Assembly: GCA_023460085.1 (NCBI GenBank)
Contig: JAEWRI010000003.1
Location: 1 to 19,112 of the forward strand
DNA: 19,112 nucleotides
Reading direction: 5' to 3'
Source: Bacillota bacterium
GTDB taxonomy: Bacteria; Bacillota; Clostridia; Christensenellales; SZUA-584
Part shown: positions 1 to 5,093 of the stretch, one piece after another
How the letters are laid out: each line of letters opens with the position of its first letter
How positions within the stretch are numbered: position 1 is the stretch's first letter
Notes under the pieces: generated by a model
The model's input: only the letters and a program-made list of their open reading frames with translations
Told to the model about the DNA's origin: nothing
Databases searched by the model: none
Program-made: the position numbers and the translations under genes

Positions 1-22
1 ACTTCAAGCTGCAGCTTGAAGT
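1..22. repeat. 22-bp perfect palindrome at window edge
   Basis: The first 22 bases form a perfect inverted repeat with 11-nt arms and no loop (left arm ACTTCAAGCTG). No T-run follows on the plus strand, so it does not look like a simple terminator in that direction. The sequence to the left is not visible, so it could be the inner part of a longer structure. An 8-bp palindrome (TATCGATA, 24-31) follows. The rest of 23-191 shows no gene I can support. Confidence 0.6.
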
Positions 23-191
23 CTATCGATACCGTTCCAACAAGATTCCCATGCGTCCACTCGGTTGGCGTTCACCAGTCGATTATCTGCGCTCCTATAC
101 TGTCCAACATGTTTGACAAACCTACACAACGTCAAGGTCAGTCAAATTTCGACAGCACCGCTGCCGCGGTTTATTCGGTTGAGCATCCATA

Positions 192-842
192 TCAGAGCAC
201 TACGCTCAACGCCAAAAACGCCTGCGCAGCGTAGTACGAAAGCGTCGCGAAAACGCTCATGCCCCTGTTCTCTCCGGGGGAAGTCCGTGCATACCCCAAC
301 GCAGCGTCGGACAGTACCGTCAGCATTCCGCCCAGCGCAGCAAAAGCCGCGCAAGTTGGATTGACATCTCTTACGAAAAGCATTTGTATTGCCTTGGCCG
401 CCAGTGCGCTGAGAACGAAGGCGTAAATAAAAATAAACGGCTTGAGCCGCCCCAAACCGTTTGTCTTTCCCATGAACAGTACCGCCGCCAGCACGGCGAA
501 ACCGATCCATAATGCCGCATCGATCCACGACAGCGGAGAATATACGAAAAACGCCGCGATAAACCCCATATGGGCCAGTAAAAACACACTGCCTCCTGCG
601 GCAAGCGAGGCGGTGCCGGGGAGCACGAGCAGTACATCACCCGCCAGCGACAGGCAAAGGCTCATCAGTATCAAAGTAAAATAAGGCTGAGGCGCGTCCA
701 AGCGAGCCACAAAGGCGATCATTACAAAGCATATGCTGGCTATGCTCTTTAGCGCAATGCGCGCCGCAAGACTCCCCTTGAACTTGATTGACGCATACGA
801 TACCGCGAACGCGCACATCAGTCCAAGGAATACGTAACGCAC
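192..842 (-). CDS. YhhN/TMEM86-family integral membrane protein (lysoplasmalogenase-like)
   Basis: This 216-residue protein is almost entirely hydrophobic, with about seven or eight membrane segments. It carries the family-type motif SLAGDVLL around residues 65-72 and a second acidic motif LSDAALGY near residues 177-184. Characterised members (TMEM86B; bacterial YhhN homologues) hydrolyse the vinyl-ether bond of lysoplasmalogens. Plasmalogens occur in many anaerobic Clostridia, so such a role in lipid turnover is plausible but inferred. The start is a GTG whose first base is the last base of the upstream TAG stop (TAGTG), which implies translational coupling to the DUF1292 gene. No terminator is visible after the stop. 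Family assignment is fairly sure; substrate is unknown. Confidence 0.72.
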   Translation of the reverse strand: MRYVFLGLMCAFAVSYASIKFKGSLAARIALKSIASICFVMIAFVARLDAPQPYFTLILMSLCLSLAGDVLLVLPGTASLAAGGSVFLLAHMGFIAAFFVYSPLSWIDAALWIGFAVLAAVLFMGKTNGLGRLKPFIFIYAFVLSALAAKAIQMLFVRDVNPTCAAFAALGGMLTVLSDAALGYARTSPGENRGMSVFATLSYYAAQAFLALSVVL

Positions 843-1117
843 TACTCTTCCTCTTCGTCCTCGTAATACAGCTTCTCAAACTCCTGCCATACCTTTTCGA
901 GCTTTGCTTCGTCCTCAATAGGTGAATAGCAGTCGCTGCCGTCCTCATCCTCCAAAATTTCAAGGAGGATAACCTCACCGTTCTTGATTCCTTCCACTTC
1001 CGTTTCAGGTGTTAGAGCCACGTAGAAGCTGTCCTCAAAATCAAATGTCATGATATGCAGAAAATTAACGTCGTTTCCCTGTTCATCCTGTAACACTACT
1101 ACATCCTGGTCGTCCAT
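842..1117 (-). CDS. DUF1292 family acidic protein (YrzB-like)
   Basis: A 91-residue, strongly acidic protein ending in a Glu/Asp-rich tail (YYEDEEEE). The pattern of an N-terminal acidic stretch, a central segment with FYVALTPE, an EVILLEI strand and EDE-rich C-terminus is typical of DUF1292 (B. subtilis YrzB). The function is not known. The family commonly follows ireB and ruvX in Firmicutes, as here. The ATG start is preceded by GGAG at about 10 nt. It has its own promoter candidate overlapping the end of ruvX, and its stop overlaps the start of the downstream membrane protein gene. Confidence 0.85.
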   Translation of the reverse strand: MDDQDVVVLQDEQGNDVNFLHIMTFDFEDSFYVALTPETEVEGIKNGEVILLEILEDEDGSDCYSPIEDEAKLEKVWQEFEKLYYEDEEEE

Positions 1118-1158
1118 CTCATCATCTCTCCGTATTCTGCCGAATTTTGCTTCTTTCC

Positions 1159-1188
1159 ATTATAACCCTGCCGTACGGGGTTATTCAA
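1159..1188 (-). promoter_or_regulatory. Promoter for the DUF1292 gene (TTGAAT-18-TATAAT)
   Basis: On the minus strand a -35 TTGAAT (1183-1188) and a consensus -10 TATAAT (1159-1164) are separated by 18 nt. The start lies about 35 nt beyond the expected transcription start. The spacer contains a small inverted repeat (AACCC/GGGTT) whose right arm abuts the -10. It lies directly after the ruvX stop, so the DUF1292-YhhN pair can be transcribed separately from ruvX. Confidence 0.65.
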
Positions 1189-1192
1189 GCCG

Positions 1193-1603
1193 TTAAATTT
1201 TATGGGTATCCAGATACGCGCGCAGAATGTACATGGCGGCAAGCTTGTCTACCACCTGTCTGCGTTTTTCCCGGGACACGTCTGCTTCCAGCAATGTACG
1301 CTCTGCGCTCACCGTCGTCAGCCGTTCATCCTGAAAAACAACCGGCATGCCCTGTGCCTCTACCTGTGCCATAAAAGCGCGTACATTCTGAACCGCCGGG
1401 CCTTCACTGCCGTTCATGTTGAGGGGCAGGCCCGCAACGATACGATCGGCACCTAACTCCCGCGCTTTTCCCGCGATATATTCCGCATCGCAGTCGCCCA
1501 CGCGCGTATAAGTCTCTACTCCCTGCGCAGTGATACCCAGCATATCGGATACCGCAATGCCAATCCGTTTTTCACCGATATCCACACCCATCACCCGAAT
1601 CAT
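1193..1603 (-). CDS. ruvX: RuvX/YqgF family Holliday-junction resolvase-like nuclease
   Basis: This 136-residue protein has the RNase H-like fold motifs of the YqgF/RuvX family: MGVDIGEKRIGIAVSD at residues 5-20 with the first catalytic Asp (D8), then GLPLNMNGSEG, DERLTT, and VDKLAAMYIL near the C-terminus. Homologues are implicated in 16S rRNA 5'-end maturation (E. coli YqgF) or Holliday-junction processing. The ATG at 1603 is chosen because GGAGG lies just upstream. The frame stays open to 1687, but the extra 28 codons run through a terminator hairpin and are unlike the family. Gene order ireB-ruvX-DUF1292 matches the conserved Firmicutes arrangement. Confidence 0.92.
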   Translation of the reverse strand: MIRVMGVDIGEKRIGIAVSDMLGITAQGVETYTRVGDCDAEYIAGKARELGADRIVAGLPLNMNGSEGPAVQNVRAFMAQVEAQGMPVVFQDERLTTVSAERTLLEADVSREKRRQVVDKLAAMYILRAYLDTHKI

Positions 1604-1621
1604 TTGCACTCCTCCTGCGGA

Positions 1622-1653
1622 CATAAAAAAAGCCGGGAATGGCCGGCTTTTAT
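1622..1653 (-). terminator. Intrinsic terminator between ireB and ruvX
   Basis: Read on the minus strand: AAAAGCCGG, a 6-nt loop, CCGGCTTTT, then an uninterrupted T-run. The 9-bp perfect stem (1628-1636 with 1643-1651) plus T-tract is a textbook rho-independent terminator. It lies between the ireB stop and the ruvX ribosome binding site, with only a few bases to the latter, so it should reduce ireB transcripts reaching ruvX. Confidence 0.85.
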
Positions 1654-1683
1654 GGGCGCCGCGCAATAATGCCGCACAACAGC

Positions 1684-1953
1684 TCATTCTTCCGCTTTGT
1701 TCATATTTTCGATATATACCTTTACGAACTCTTCCAGCAACTCGTCGCGCTCCACCCGCTTCACAATGGAACGGGCGTTCTTATAGCTCGTAATGTAGGT
1801 GGGATCTCCCGAAATAATGTAGCCGACGAGCTGATTGACCGGATCATACCCTTTATCCTTCAGCGCATCGCACACAAGCCATATGACCTCCCGCGCAGGA
1901 TTGGCCAGCTCCCTCTCCAATGAAAATTGTACCGTCTCGTCGAACTTAACCAC
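1684..1953 (-). CDS. ireB: IreB family regulatory phosphoprotein (UPF0297, YrzL)
   Basis: This 89-residue protein matches the UPF0297/IreB family along its length: FDETVQFSL near the N-terminus, VCDALKDKGYDPVNQLVGY, SGDPTYITSYKNAR and VERDELLEEFVKVYI. In Enterococcus, IreB is phosphorylated on N-terminal threonines by the PASTA kinase IreK and acts against intrinsic cephalosporin resistance; the Thr in DETVQF is the likely counterpart. I choose the GTG at 1951-1953 because AGGGGGG lies 8 nt upstream and the length then equals the family norm. The in-frame GTG at 1962 overlaps that ribosome binding site. A consensus promoter precedes it and a terminator follows. Confidence 0.93.
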   Translation of the reverse strand: MVKFDETVQFSLERELANPAREVIWLVCDALKDKGYDPVNQLVGYIISGDPTYITSYKNARSIVKRVERDELLEEFVKVYIENMNKAEE

Positions 1954-1964
1954 AATCAGCACCC

Positions 1965-2003
1965 CCCTATGGTTATTATATACCCCACATAGGGAGAATT
2001 CAA
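1965..2003 (-). promoter_or_regulatory. ireB promoter with -10 flanked by an inverted repeat
   Basis: On the minus strand: -35 TTGAAT (1998-2003), a 17-nt spacer, and a perfect -10 TATAAT (1975-1980). Arms CCCTATG (1988-1994) and CATAGGG (1965-1971) flank the -10 with a 16-nt spacer; three further pairs including G-U extend the potential RNA stem to 10 bp. The downstream arm contains the AGGGGGG ribosome binding site of ireB. The expected transcription start falls near 1968, giving a very short leader. Confidence 0.75.
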
Positions 2004-2075
2004 ATGCAATAGTACGGATCTTGCATATATTTTACACTCTTGTAACGTTTCGTAACGATTTCTCAACAGACACAG

Positions 2076-2148
2076 GGGGGGCAACGGGCAGCCAACCCTT
2101 TCCCATCGAATCGGGCCATAAAGCGCCCCCCGAATGCTCAGCTGCCCG
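2076..2148 (-). repeat. Two crossing inverted repeats (possible pseudoknot) at the 3' end of the small gene
   Basis: CGGGCAGC (minus strand, 2148-2141) is complementary to GCTGCCCG (2092-2085), and GGGGGGC (2131-2125) to GCCCCCC (2082-2076). The pairs cross, the topology of an H-type pseudoknot. The TGA stop of the 53-residue gene lies in the first connecting loop. No T-run follows, so this is not a standard terminator. The structure is inferred from complementarity only. Confidence 0.35.
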
Positions 2149-2299
2149 ATTCCATCTTCTTCATGTGGGTATCGATTGCCGTCCTGCCTTTGCGCACCGC
2201 GCGCTGCACCTGCGGCCGGACATAAGGCATCGCAACCATCGTGGCGGCAGCTCCGATAACTCCGCCCGCAATCATACCCCACACCAGGTTCCCTCTCAT
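2138..2299 (-). CDS. Small 53-residue glycine-rich membrane protein, YtxH-like
   Basis: A short ORF beginning MRGNLVWGMIAGGVIGAAAT and continuing with a proline-tyrosine break into a basic tail with several Arg/Lys residues (KGRTAIDTHMKKMESGS at the end). A strong ribosome binding site (AAAGGAG, 8 nt before ATG) supports it. The single Gly/Ala-rich hydrophobic segment (about residues 5-22) followed by a charged helix resembles the N-terminal part of YtxH-domain proteins, small membrane proteins of unknown function. It lies 98 nt downstream of iscU, on the same strand, and may be read from the isc operon. I do not recognise a specific function. Confidence 0.7.
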   Translation of the reverse strand: MRGNLVWGMIAGGVIGAAATMVAMPYVRPQVQRAVRKGRTAIDTHMKKMESGS

Positions 2300-2397
2300 T
2301 GAACACACTCCTTTCCAGCAGTCGCTATCTATATTCTGCGCAAAAGGAATATGAATATCAGTGCCAAATGTTGCTTATGTCTTCCATTTACAAGATG

Positions 2398-2763
2398 CTA
2401 CCTGCGCGCTTTATAATCCTTGATGGCTGCTTTCAGCGCATCCTCGACCATTAATGAACAATGCCACTTTTTTTCAGGCAATCCACCCAGCTCTTCAACA
2501 ATTTCCGCCTTGGAAATATTTTCGGCTTCGTCTACCGTTCTGCCCAGCGCCATGTCTGTGGCAATGCTGGAGGAAGCAATCGCCGCGCAGCAGCCATACG
2601 TTTTATACTTGATTTCGGTGATTTTGTCATCCTGAATACGCAGGTACATTTCCATCGTATCGCCGCATTCGCTGCTGCCTACCTCCGCATACCCATCGGG
2701 ATTCTCCATCGTCCCGACATTATGCGGATTCTTAAAATGCTCCAGCACCTTTTCGTTATACAT
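2398..2763 (-). CDS. iscU: Iron-sulfur cluster assembly scaffold IscU/NifU-N type
   Basis: A 121-residue scaffold on which the cysteine desulfurase assembles Fe-S clusters. The three ligand cysteines are visible: C33 in SECGD, C58 in YGCCAAIASSS, and C102 in WHCSLMVEDA, with D35 and H101 next to them as in IscU. The usual glycine after the second Cys is replaced by an extra cysteine (C59). There is no C-terminal Nfu or ferredoxin domain, so it is the minimal IscU form. The ATG at 2763 has AAAGGAG 9 nt upstream and overlaps the nifS stop by 8 nt (ATGTATAA), implying coupled translation. The frame remains open upstream but only as nifS antiphase sequence. Confidence 0.95.
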   Translation of the reverse strand: MYNEKVLEHFKNPHNVGTMENPDGYAEVGSSECGDTMEMYLRIQDDKITEIKYKTYGCCAAIASSSIATDMALGRTVDEAENISKAEIVEELGGLPEKKWHCSLMVEDALKAAIKDYKARR

Positions 2764-3928
2764 GCTTCTCGTCTCCTTTACGCTGGTTAAAAAGCGGCGA
2801 AAATTGCTGCAACCGCTGCGCCGCATTGCGTGTGATAACAATCGCTTCGTCAATTTGCTGTTCGGTATTTTCACGTCCAATGGTAAAGCGCACCGCCCCG
2901 CGCGCCTCCAGAATATTCAGCCCCATCTCAAGCAGCACATACGAAGGCTTTGTAGACCCGGAGGAACACGCCGATCCCGCCGAAACCGCCACATCCTCCA
3001 GATCGAGATGCGTCAGCAGCGCCTCCGCCTCAATACCGGCAAAGGAAATATTGACGTGTCCCGGCAATCGCTGTGACGGATGACCGTTCAGCTTCGTTTC
3101 AGGCAGCGCAAGCAGCGCATCCGCGAGCCGCTTTGAAAGCGCCGCTTCATGCCTCTTGTTGCTTTCCAGTTCCTCCGCTGCCAGTGCTATCGCCGCACCC
3201 AAGCCCACAATGCCCGGCACATTCAGCGTACCCGCGCGCATGTCACGCTCCTGCGAGCCGCCGTGGATCAACTTGGCAATGGGCGTACCACGCCGCACAT
3301 ACAGCGCGCCAACACCCTTCGGGCCGTAAAATTTGTGCGCACTCATTGACAGCAGATCGATACCCATCTCTTCCACGTCCACGGGCACGTGCCCCACCGC
3401 CTGGACCGCGTCGGTATGGAACAGCACGCCATGCTCCCGTGCAATCTGCCCGATTTCCCGTACAGGCATAATGGTGCCGGTTTCGTTATTCGCAAACATG
3501 ATGGTAATCAGTATCGTATCTTCGCGCAGCGCCTCGCGCACGCTTTGCGCGCCCACCATGCCGGTTTCGTCCACCGGCAGATAGGTTACCTCAAAGCCCT
3601 GTGTCTCCAGGAATAGGCAGGTATCCAACGCCGCGTGATGTTCCACCCGGGATGTGATGATATGGCCGCTGCGCTGCTTTTCGGCAATGCCGCGAATCGC
3701 CCAGTTGTCGCTCTCCGTACCGCCCGCAGTGAATACGATCTCCTCCGGGGACGCGCCGATGGCTTTGGCGGTTTGCGTCCTTGCTGTCATCACCGCTTTT
3801 TCCGCATAGCGCCCATATTCGTGGACACTGGAGGGGTTCCCGAAAACCTCCGAGAAGTACGGCAGCATCTTTTCCAGCACGCGGCTGTCCGTGTATGTGG
3901 TCGCCGCGTGATCGAGGTATATTCCCAT
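2756..3928 (-). CDS. iscS: Cysteine desulfurase (NifS/IscS, group I)
   Basis: A 390-residue PLP enzyme that takes sulfur from cysteine for Fe-S cluster building. Visible motifs: LDHAATT at residues 5-11; EHHAALD with the substrate-acid His (H97); HTDAVQAVGH with the PLP-contacting D173 and Q176; SAHKFYGPKG with the Schiff-base lysine K199; and the mobile catalytic loop SAGSACSSG with C321. Length is normal. The ATG at 3928 sits two bases after the TAA of the upstream regulator, with AGG 8 nt upstream; an in-frame GTG nine bases earlier would overlap that stop. The scaffold gene iscU overlaps its 3' end. NifS and IscS names are both used for this clostridial form. Confidence 0.96.
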   Translation of the reverse strand: MGIYLDHAATTYTDSRVLEKMLPYFSEVFGNPSSVHEYGRYAEKAVMTARTQTAKAIGASPEEIVFTAGGTESDNWAIRGIAEKQRSGHIITSRVEHHAALDTCLFLETQGFEVTYLPVDETGMVGAQSVREALREDTILITIMFANNETGTIMPVREIGQIAREHGVLFHTDAVQAVGHVPVDVEEMGIDLLSMSAHKFYGPKGVGALYVRRGTPIAKLIHGGSQERDMRAGTLNVPGIVGLGAAIALAAEELESNKRHEAALSKRLADALLALPETKLNGHPSQRLPGHVNISFAGIEAEALLTHLDLEDVAVSAGSACSSGSTKPSYVLLEMGLNILEARGAVRFTIGRENTEQQIDEAIVITRNAAQRLQQFSPLFNQRKGDEKHV

Positions 3929-3930
3929 AC

Positions 3931-4383
3931 TTAACACCTGATATCCTTTGCATCCGGCCGTGCTTCACCCATCCGGTGATAATCGTCGAGCATGTCCTGC
4001 AATGTGATTCCGTTGACCACCCCGTTGAATCCGTCGTAGATACGCTGCCAGATGGCATGCGTGGTGCAAACGCTTTTGTTCTTGCAGGCCGACGCATCCT
4101 CCCCCACGCATTCCGCCGGAGAAAGCTCCCCCTCCAGCGCAACGAGTATACGCCCCACGGTGATGTCGGAGGGTACCGCGCTGAGGCTGTATCCACCGCC
4201 CGCGCCGCGCGTGCTGTCCACGAGGCCTGCGTTCTTCAGCCGTGCAAATATCTGCTCCAGATACTGCTCGCTGAGTCCCTGTGCCGCGGCGATCTGCTTG
4301 ATGCTCAGCGTCCCCTCACCGTGGGCCTTGGCCAGTTCAAACATCGCCCTGAGGCCGTATCGGCCCCGTGTGGAAATAATCAA
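3931..4383 (-). CDS. iscR: Rrf2 family Fe-S responsive regulator (IscR-like)
   Basis: A 150-residue Rrf2-family winged-helix regulator. The N-terminal part (STRGRYGLRAMFELA, then LSEQYLEQIFARLKNAGLV) is the DNA-binding domain, followed by the family motif GAGGGYSL. The ligand region has C92, C100 and C106 with H109. E. coli IscR uses C92, C98, C104 and H107, so the Cys-to-His spacing is kept but the first gap is two residues longer. It therefore probably senses a cluster and represses its own operon. I choose the TTG at 4381-4383 because GGAGG lies 6 nt upstream and the protein then begins MIISTRGRYG, as in the family; the frame is open further upstream through the promoter. Confidence 0.9.
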   Translation of the reverse strand: MIISTRGRYGLRAMFELAKAHGEGTLSIKQIAAAQGLSEQYLEQIFARLKNAGLVDSTRGAGGGYSLSAVPSDITVGRILVALEGELSPAECVGEDASACKNKSVCTTHAIWQRIYDGFNGVVNGITLQDMLDDYHRMGEARPDAKDIRC

Positions 4384-4408
4384 CGCACGCCTCCCCTCTG
4401 CCAAAAAT

Positions 4409-4425
4409 CCGAGCTTTTTAGTCGG
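4409..4425 (-). promoter_or_regulatory. IscR type-1-like operator over the transcription start
   Basis: The minus-strand 17-mer CCGACTAAAAAGCTCGG agrees with 14 of 17 positions of the core of the published E. coli IscR type-1 consensus (YYGACTRWWWYAGTCRR). It begins 4 nt after the -10 element and spans the expected transcription start, the place for autorepression by the adjacent regulator. The left half is perfect and the right half degenerate. Confidence 0.5.
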
Positions 4426-4429
4426 GTTT

Positions 4430-4458
4430 ATGATACCGCCGCCCTGTTCTTTTGTCAA
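4430..4458 (-). promoter_or_regulatory. isc operon promoter (TTGACA-17-TATCAT)
   Basis: A perfect -35 TTGACA (4453-4458), a 17-nt spacer and -10 TATCAT (4430-4435) lie on the minus strand. The leader to the TTG start of the regulator is about 40 nt. It is the strongest vegetative-type promoter in the window and would drive the regulator, iscS and iscU together. Confidence 0.8.
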
Positions 4459-4543
4459 CACCAAATAATCCACGGTTTTATTTTCCGGAGGACACAGCGG
4501 ATTATACAATTGGCGGCAGCGGTCTTTCGATTGCTTCCTTATC

Positions 4544-4565
4544 AAAAAGGGCGGCATCGCCGCCC
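4544..4565 (-). terminator. Intrinsic terminator after the CBS-domain gene
   Basis: On the minus strand GGGCGGC, loop GAT, GCCGCCC, then TTTTT. The 7-bp all-GC stem (4549-4555 with 4559-4565) plus T-run is a clear rho-independent terminator, 9 nt beyond the stop codon. It separates this gene from the isc operon. Confidence 0.9.
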
Positions 4566-4574
4566 TCGAAAAAT

Positions 4575-5000
4575 CTATTCCGGTTTGAGCTCTTTTTCGC
4601 CGTGGAGCTTGTCGTAATAGTACTGCATGATGTCACGCCGCGTAACAATACCAATAAACAGCCCGCGATCGTCCGTCACGGGAATAAAGTTCTGTGTCAT
4701 CGCCATCAGCAGCAAATCTTCGATGGCCGCATTCACGTTGACGGGGGCCATCTGCCGGCCTTTCAGGATGTCTCTTACAAGATGCTGCTCGCGCGCGCGG
4801 TTGTCAAACGCCGAGTTCTCCAGTACCGCCCAGAGCATATCGCCTTCCCGAAGCGTACCGATATAGTGACCTGTGCGGTCTATCACCGGTATTGCGTTAT
4901 AGCCGTGATGTTTCATTTTCTCCAGCGCCTGCCGGAGCGTATGGTGGTCATAGATATAGACCAGATCCGATTTGGGTTTTAAAAAGAACAATATATTCAT
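4575..5000 (-). CDS. Two-CBS-domain protein, CbpB/DarB-like
   Basis: A 141-residue protein made almost entirely of two CBS domains: residues about 10-62 (ending HGYNAIPVIDRTGHYIGT and REGDMLW) and about 77-131 (ending NFIPVTDDRGLFIGIVTRRD). CBS pairs bind adenine nucleotides. The layout, length and the EGDMLW segment resemble B. subtilis DarB (YkuL) and Listeria CbpB, which bind c-di-AMP and control the stringent-response enzyme Rel; ligand and partner here are inferred. The ATG has AAGGA at about 8 nt. It stands alone between two terminators, and I see no clear promoter in the short gap after ftsZ. Confidence 0.82.
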   Translation of the reverse strand: MNILFFLKPKSDLVYIYDHHTLRQALEKMKHHGYNAIPVIDRTGHYIGTLREGDMLWAVLENSAFDNRAREQHLVRDILKGRQMAPVNVNAAIEDLLLMAMTQNFIPVTDDRGLFIGIVTRRDIMQYYYDKLHGEKELKPE

Positions 5001-5024
5001 GTTCTCATCCTTATTTGCAGCGTA

Positions 5025-5048
5025 TTAGGGGCGACAGTGTTAGGGGCG
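5025..5048. repeat. Two direct copies of a 9-mer upstream of the CBS gene
   Basis: TTAGGGGCG occurs at 5025-5033 and again at 5040-5048, a 15-bp period. The pair lies in the short gap between the ftsZ terminator and the CBS-domain start, where a regulator could bind. Small size means chance cannot be excluded. Confidence 0.35.
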
Positions 5049-5056
5049 GCGGACAT

Positions 5057-5086
5057 ACAAAACCCGCCGCCGGAAGGCAGCGGGTT
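5057..5086 (-). terminator. Terminator closing the dcw cluster after ftsZ
   Basis: On the minus strand AACCCGCTGCC, loop TTCC, GGCGGCGGGTT, then TT and a short mixed tail. The 11-bp stem (5061-5071 with 5076-5086) has one U-G pair. The T-tract is short (TTTT then G), so termination may be partial. It starts 7 nt beyond the ftsZ stop. Confidence 0.78.
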
Positions 5087-5093
5087 ATCTCCG

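Noticed and set aside
1..40. Resemblance to a cloning-vector polylinker (PstI- and ClaI-like sites, ATCGATACCGT)
   Set aside because: The match is only about 11 nt, surrounding bases do not match a vector as far as I can recall, and no other vector sequence is visible.
16..364. Short plus-strand open frames at the left edge
   Set aside because: They lack ribosome binding sites and recognisable features, and most of their length overlaps the minus-strand membrane protein gene.
1604..1687. A 28-codon N-terminal extension of RuvX starting at the ireB stop
   Set aside because: It would translate through a terminator hairpin, is unlike the family, and a strong ribosome binding site lies directly before the ATG at 1603.
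2041..2062. Two GTAACG copies 10 bp apart as an ECF sigma promoter or regulator site
   Set aside because: No -35/-10 pair with valid ECF spacing could be formed on either strand, and two 6-mers are easily due to chance.
2764..2880. A longer IscU reading from 2880
   Set aside because: The extra residues are out-of-phase nifS sequence; the ATG at 2763 has a strong ribosome binding site and the family-typical start MYNEKVLEHF.
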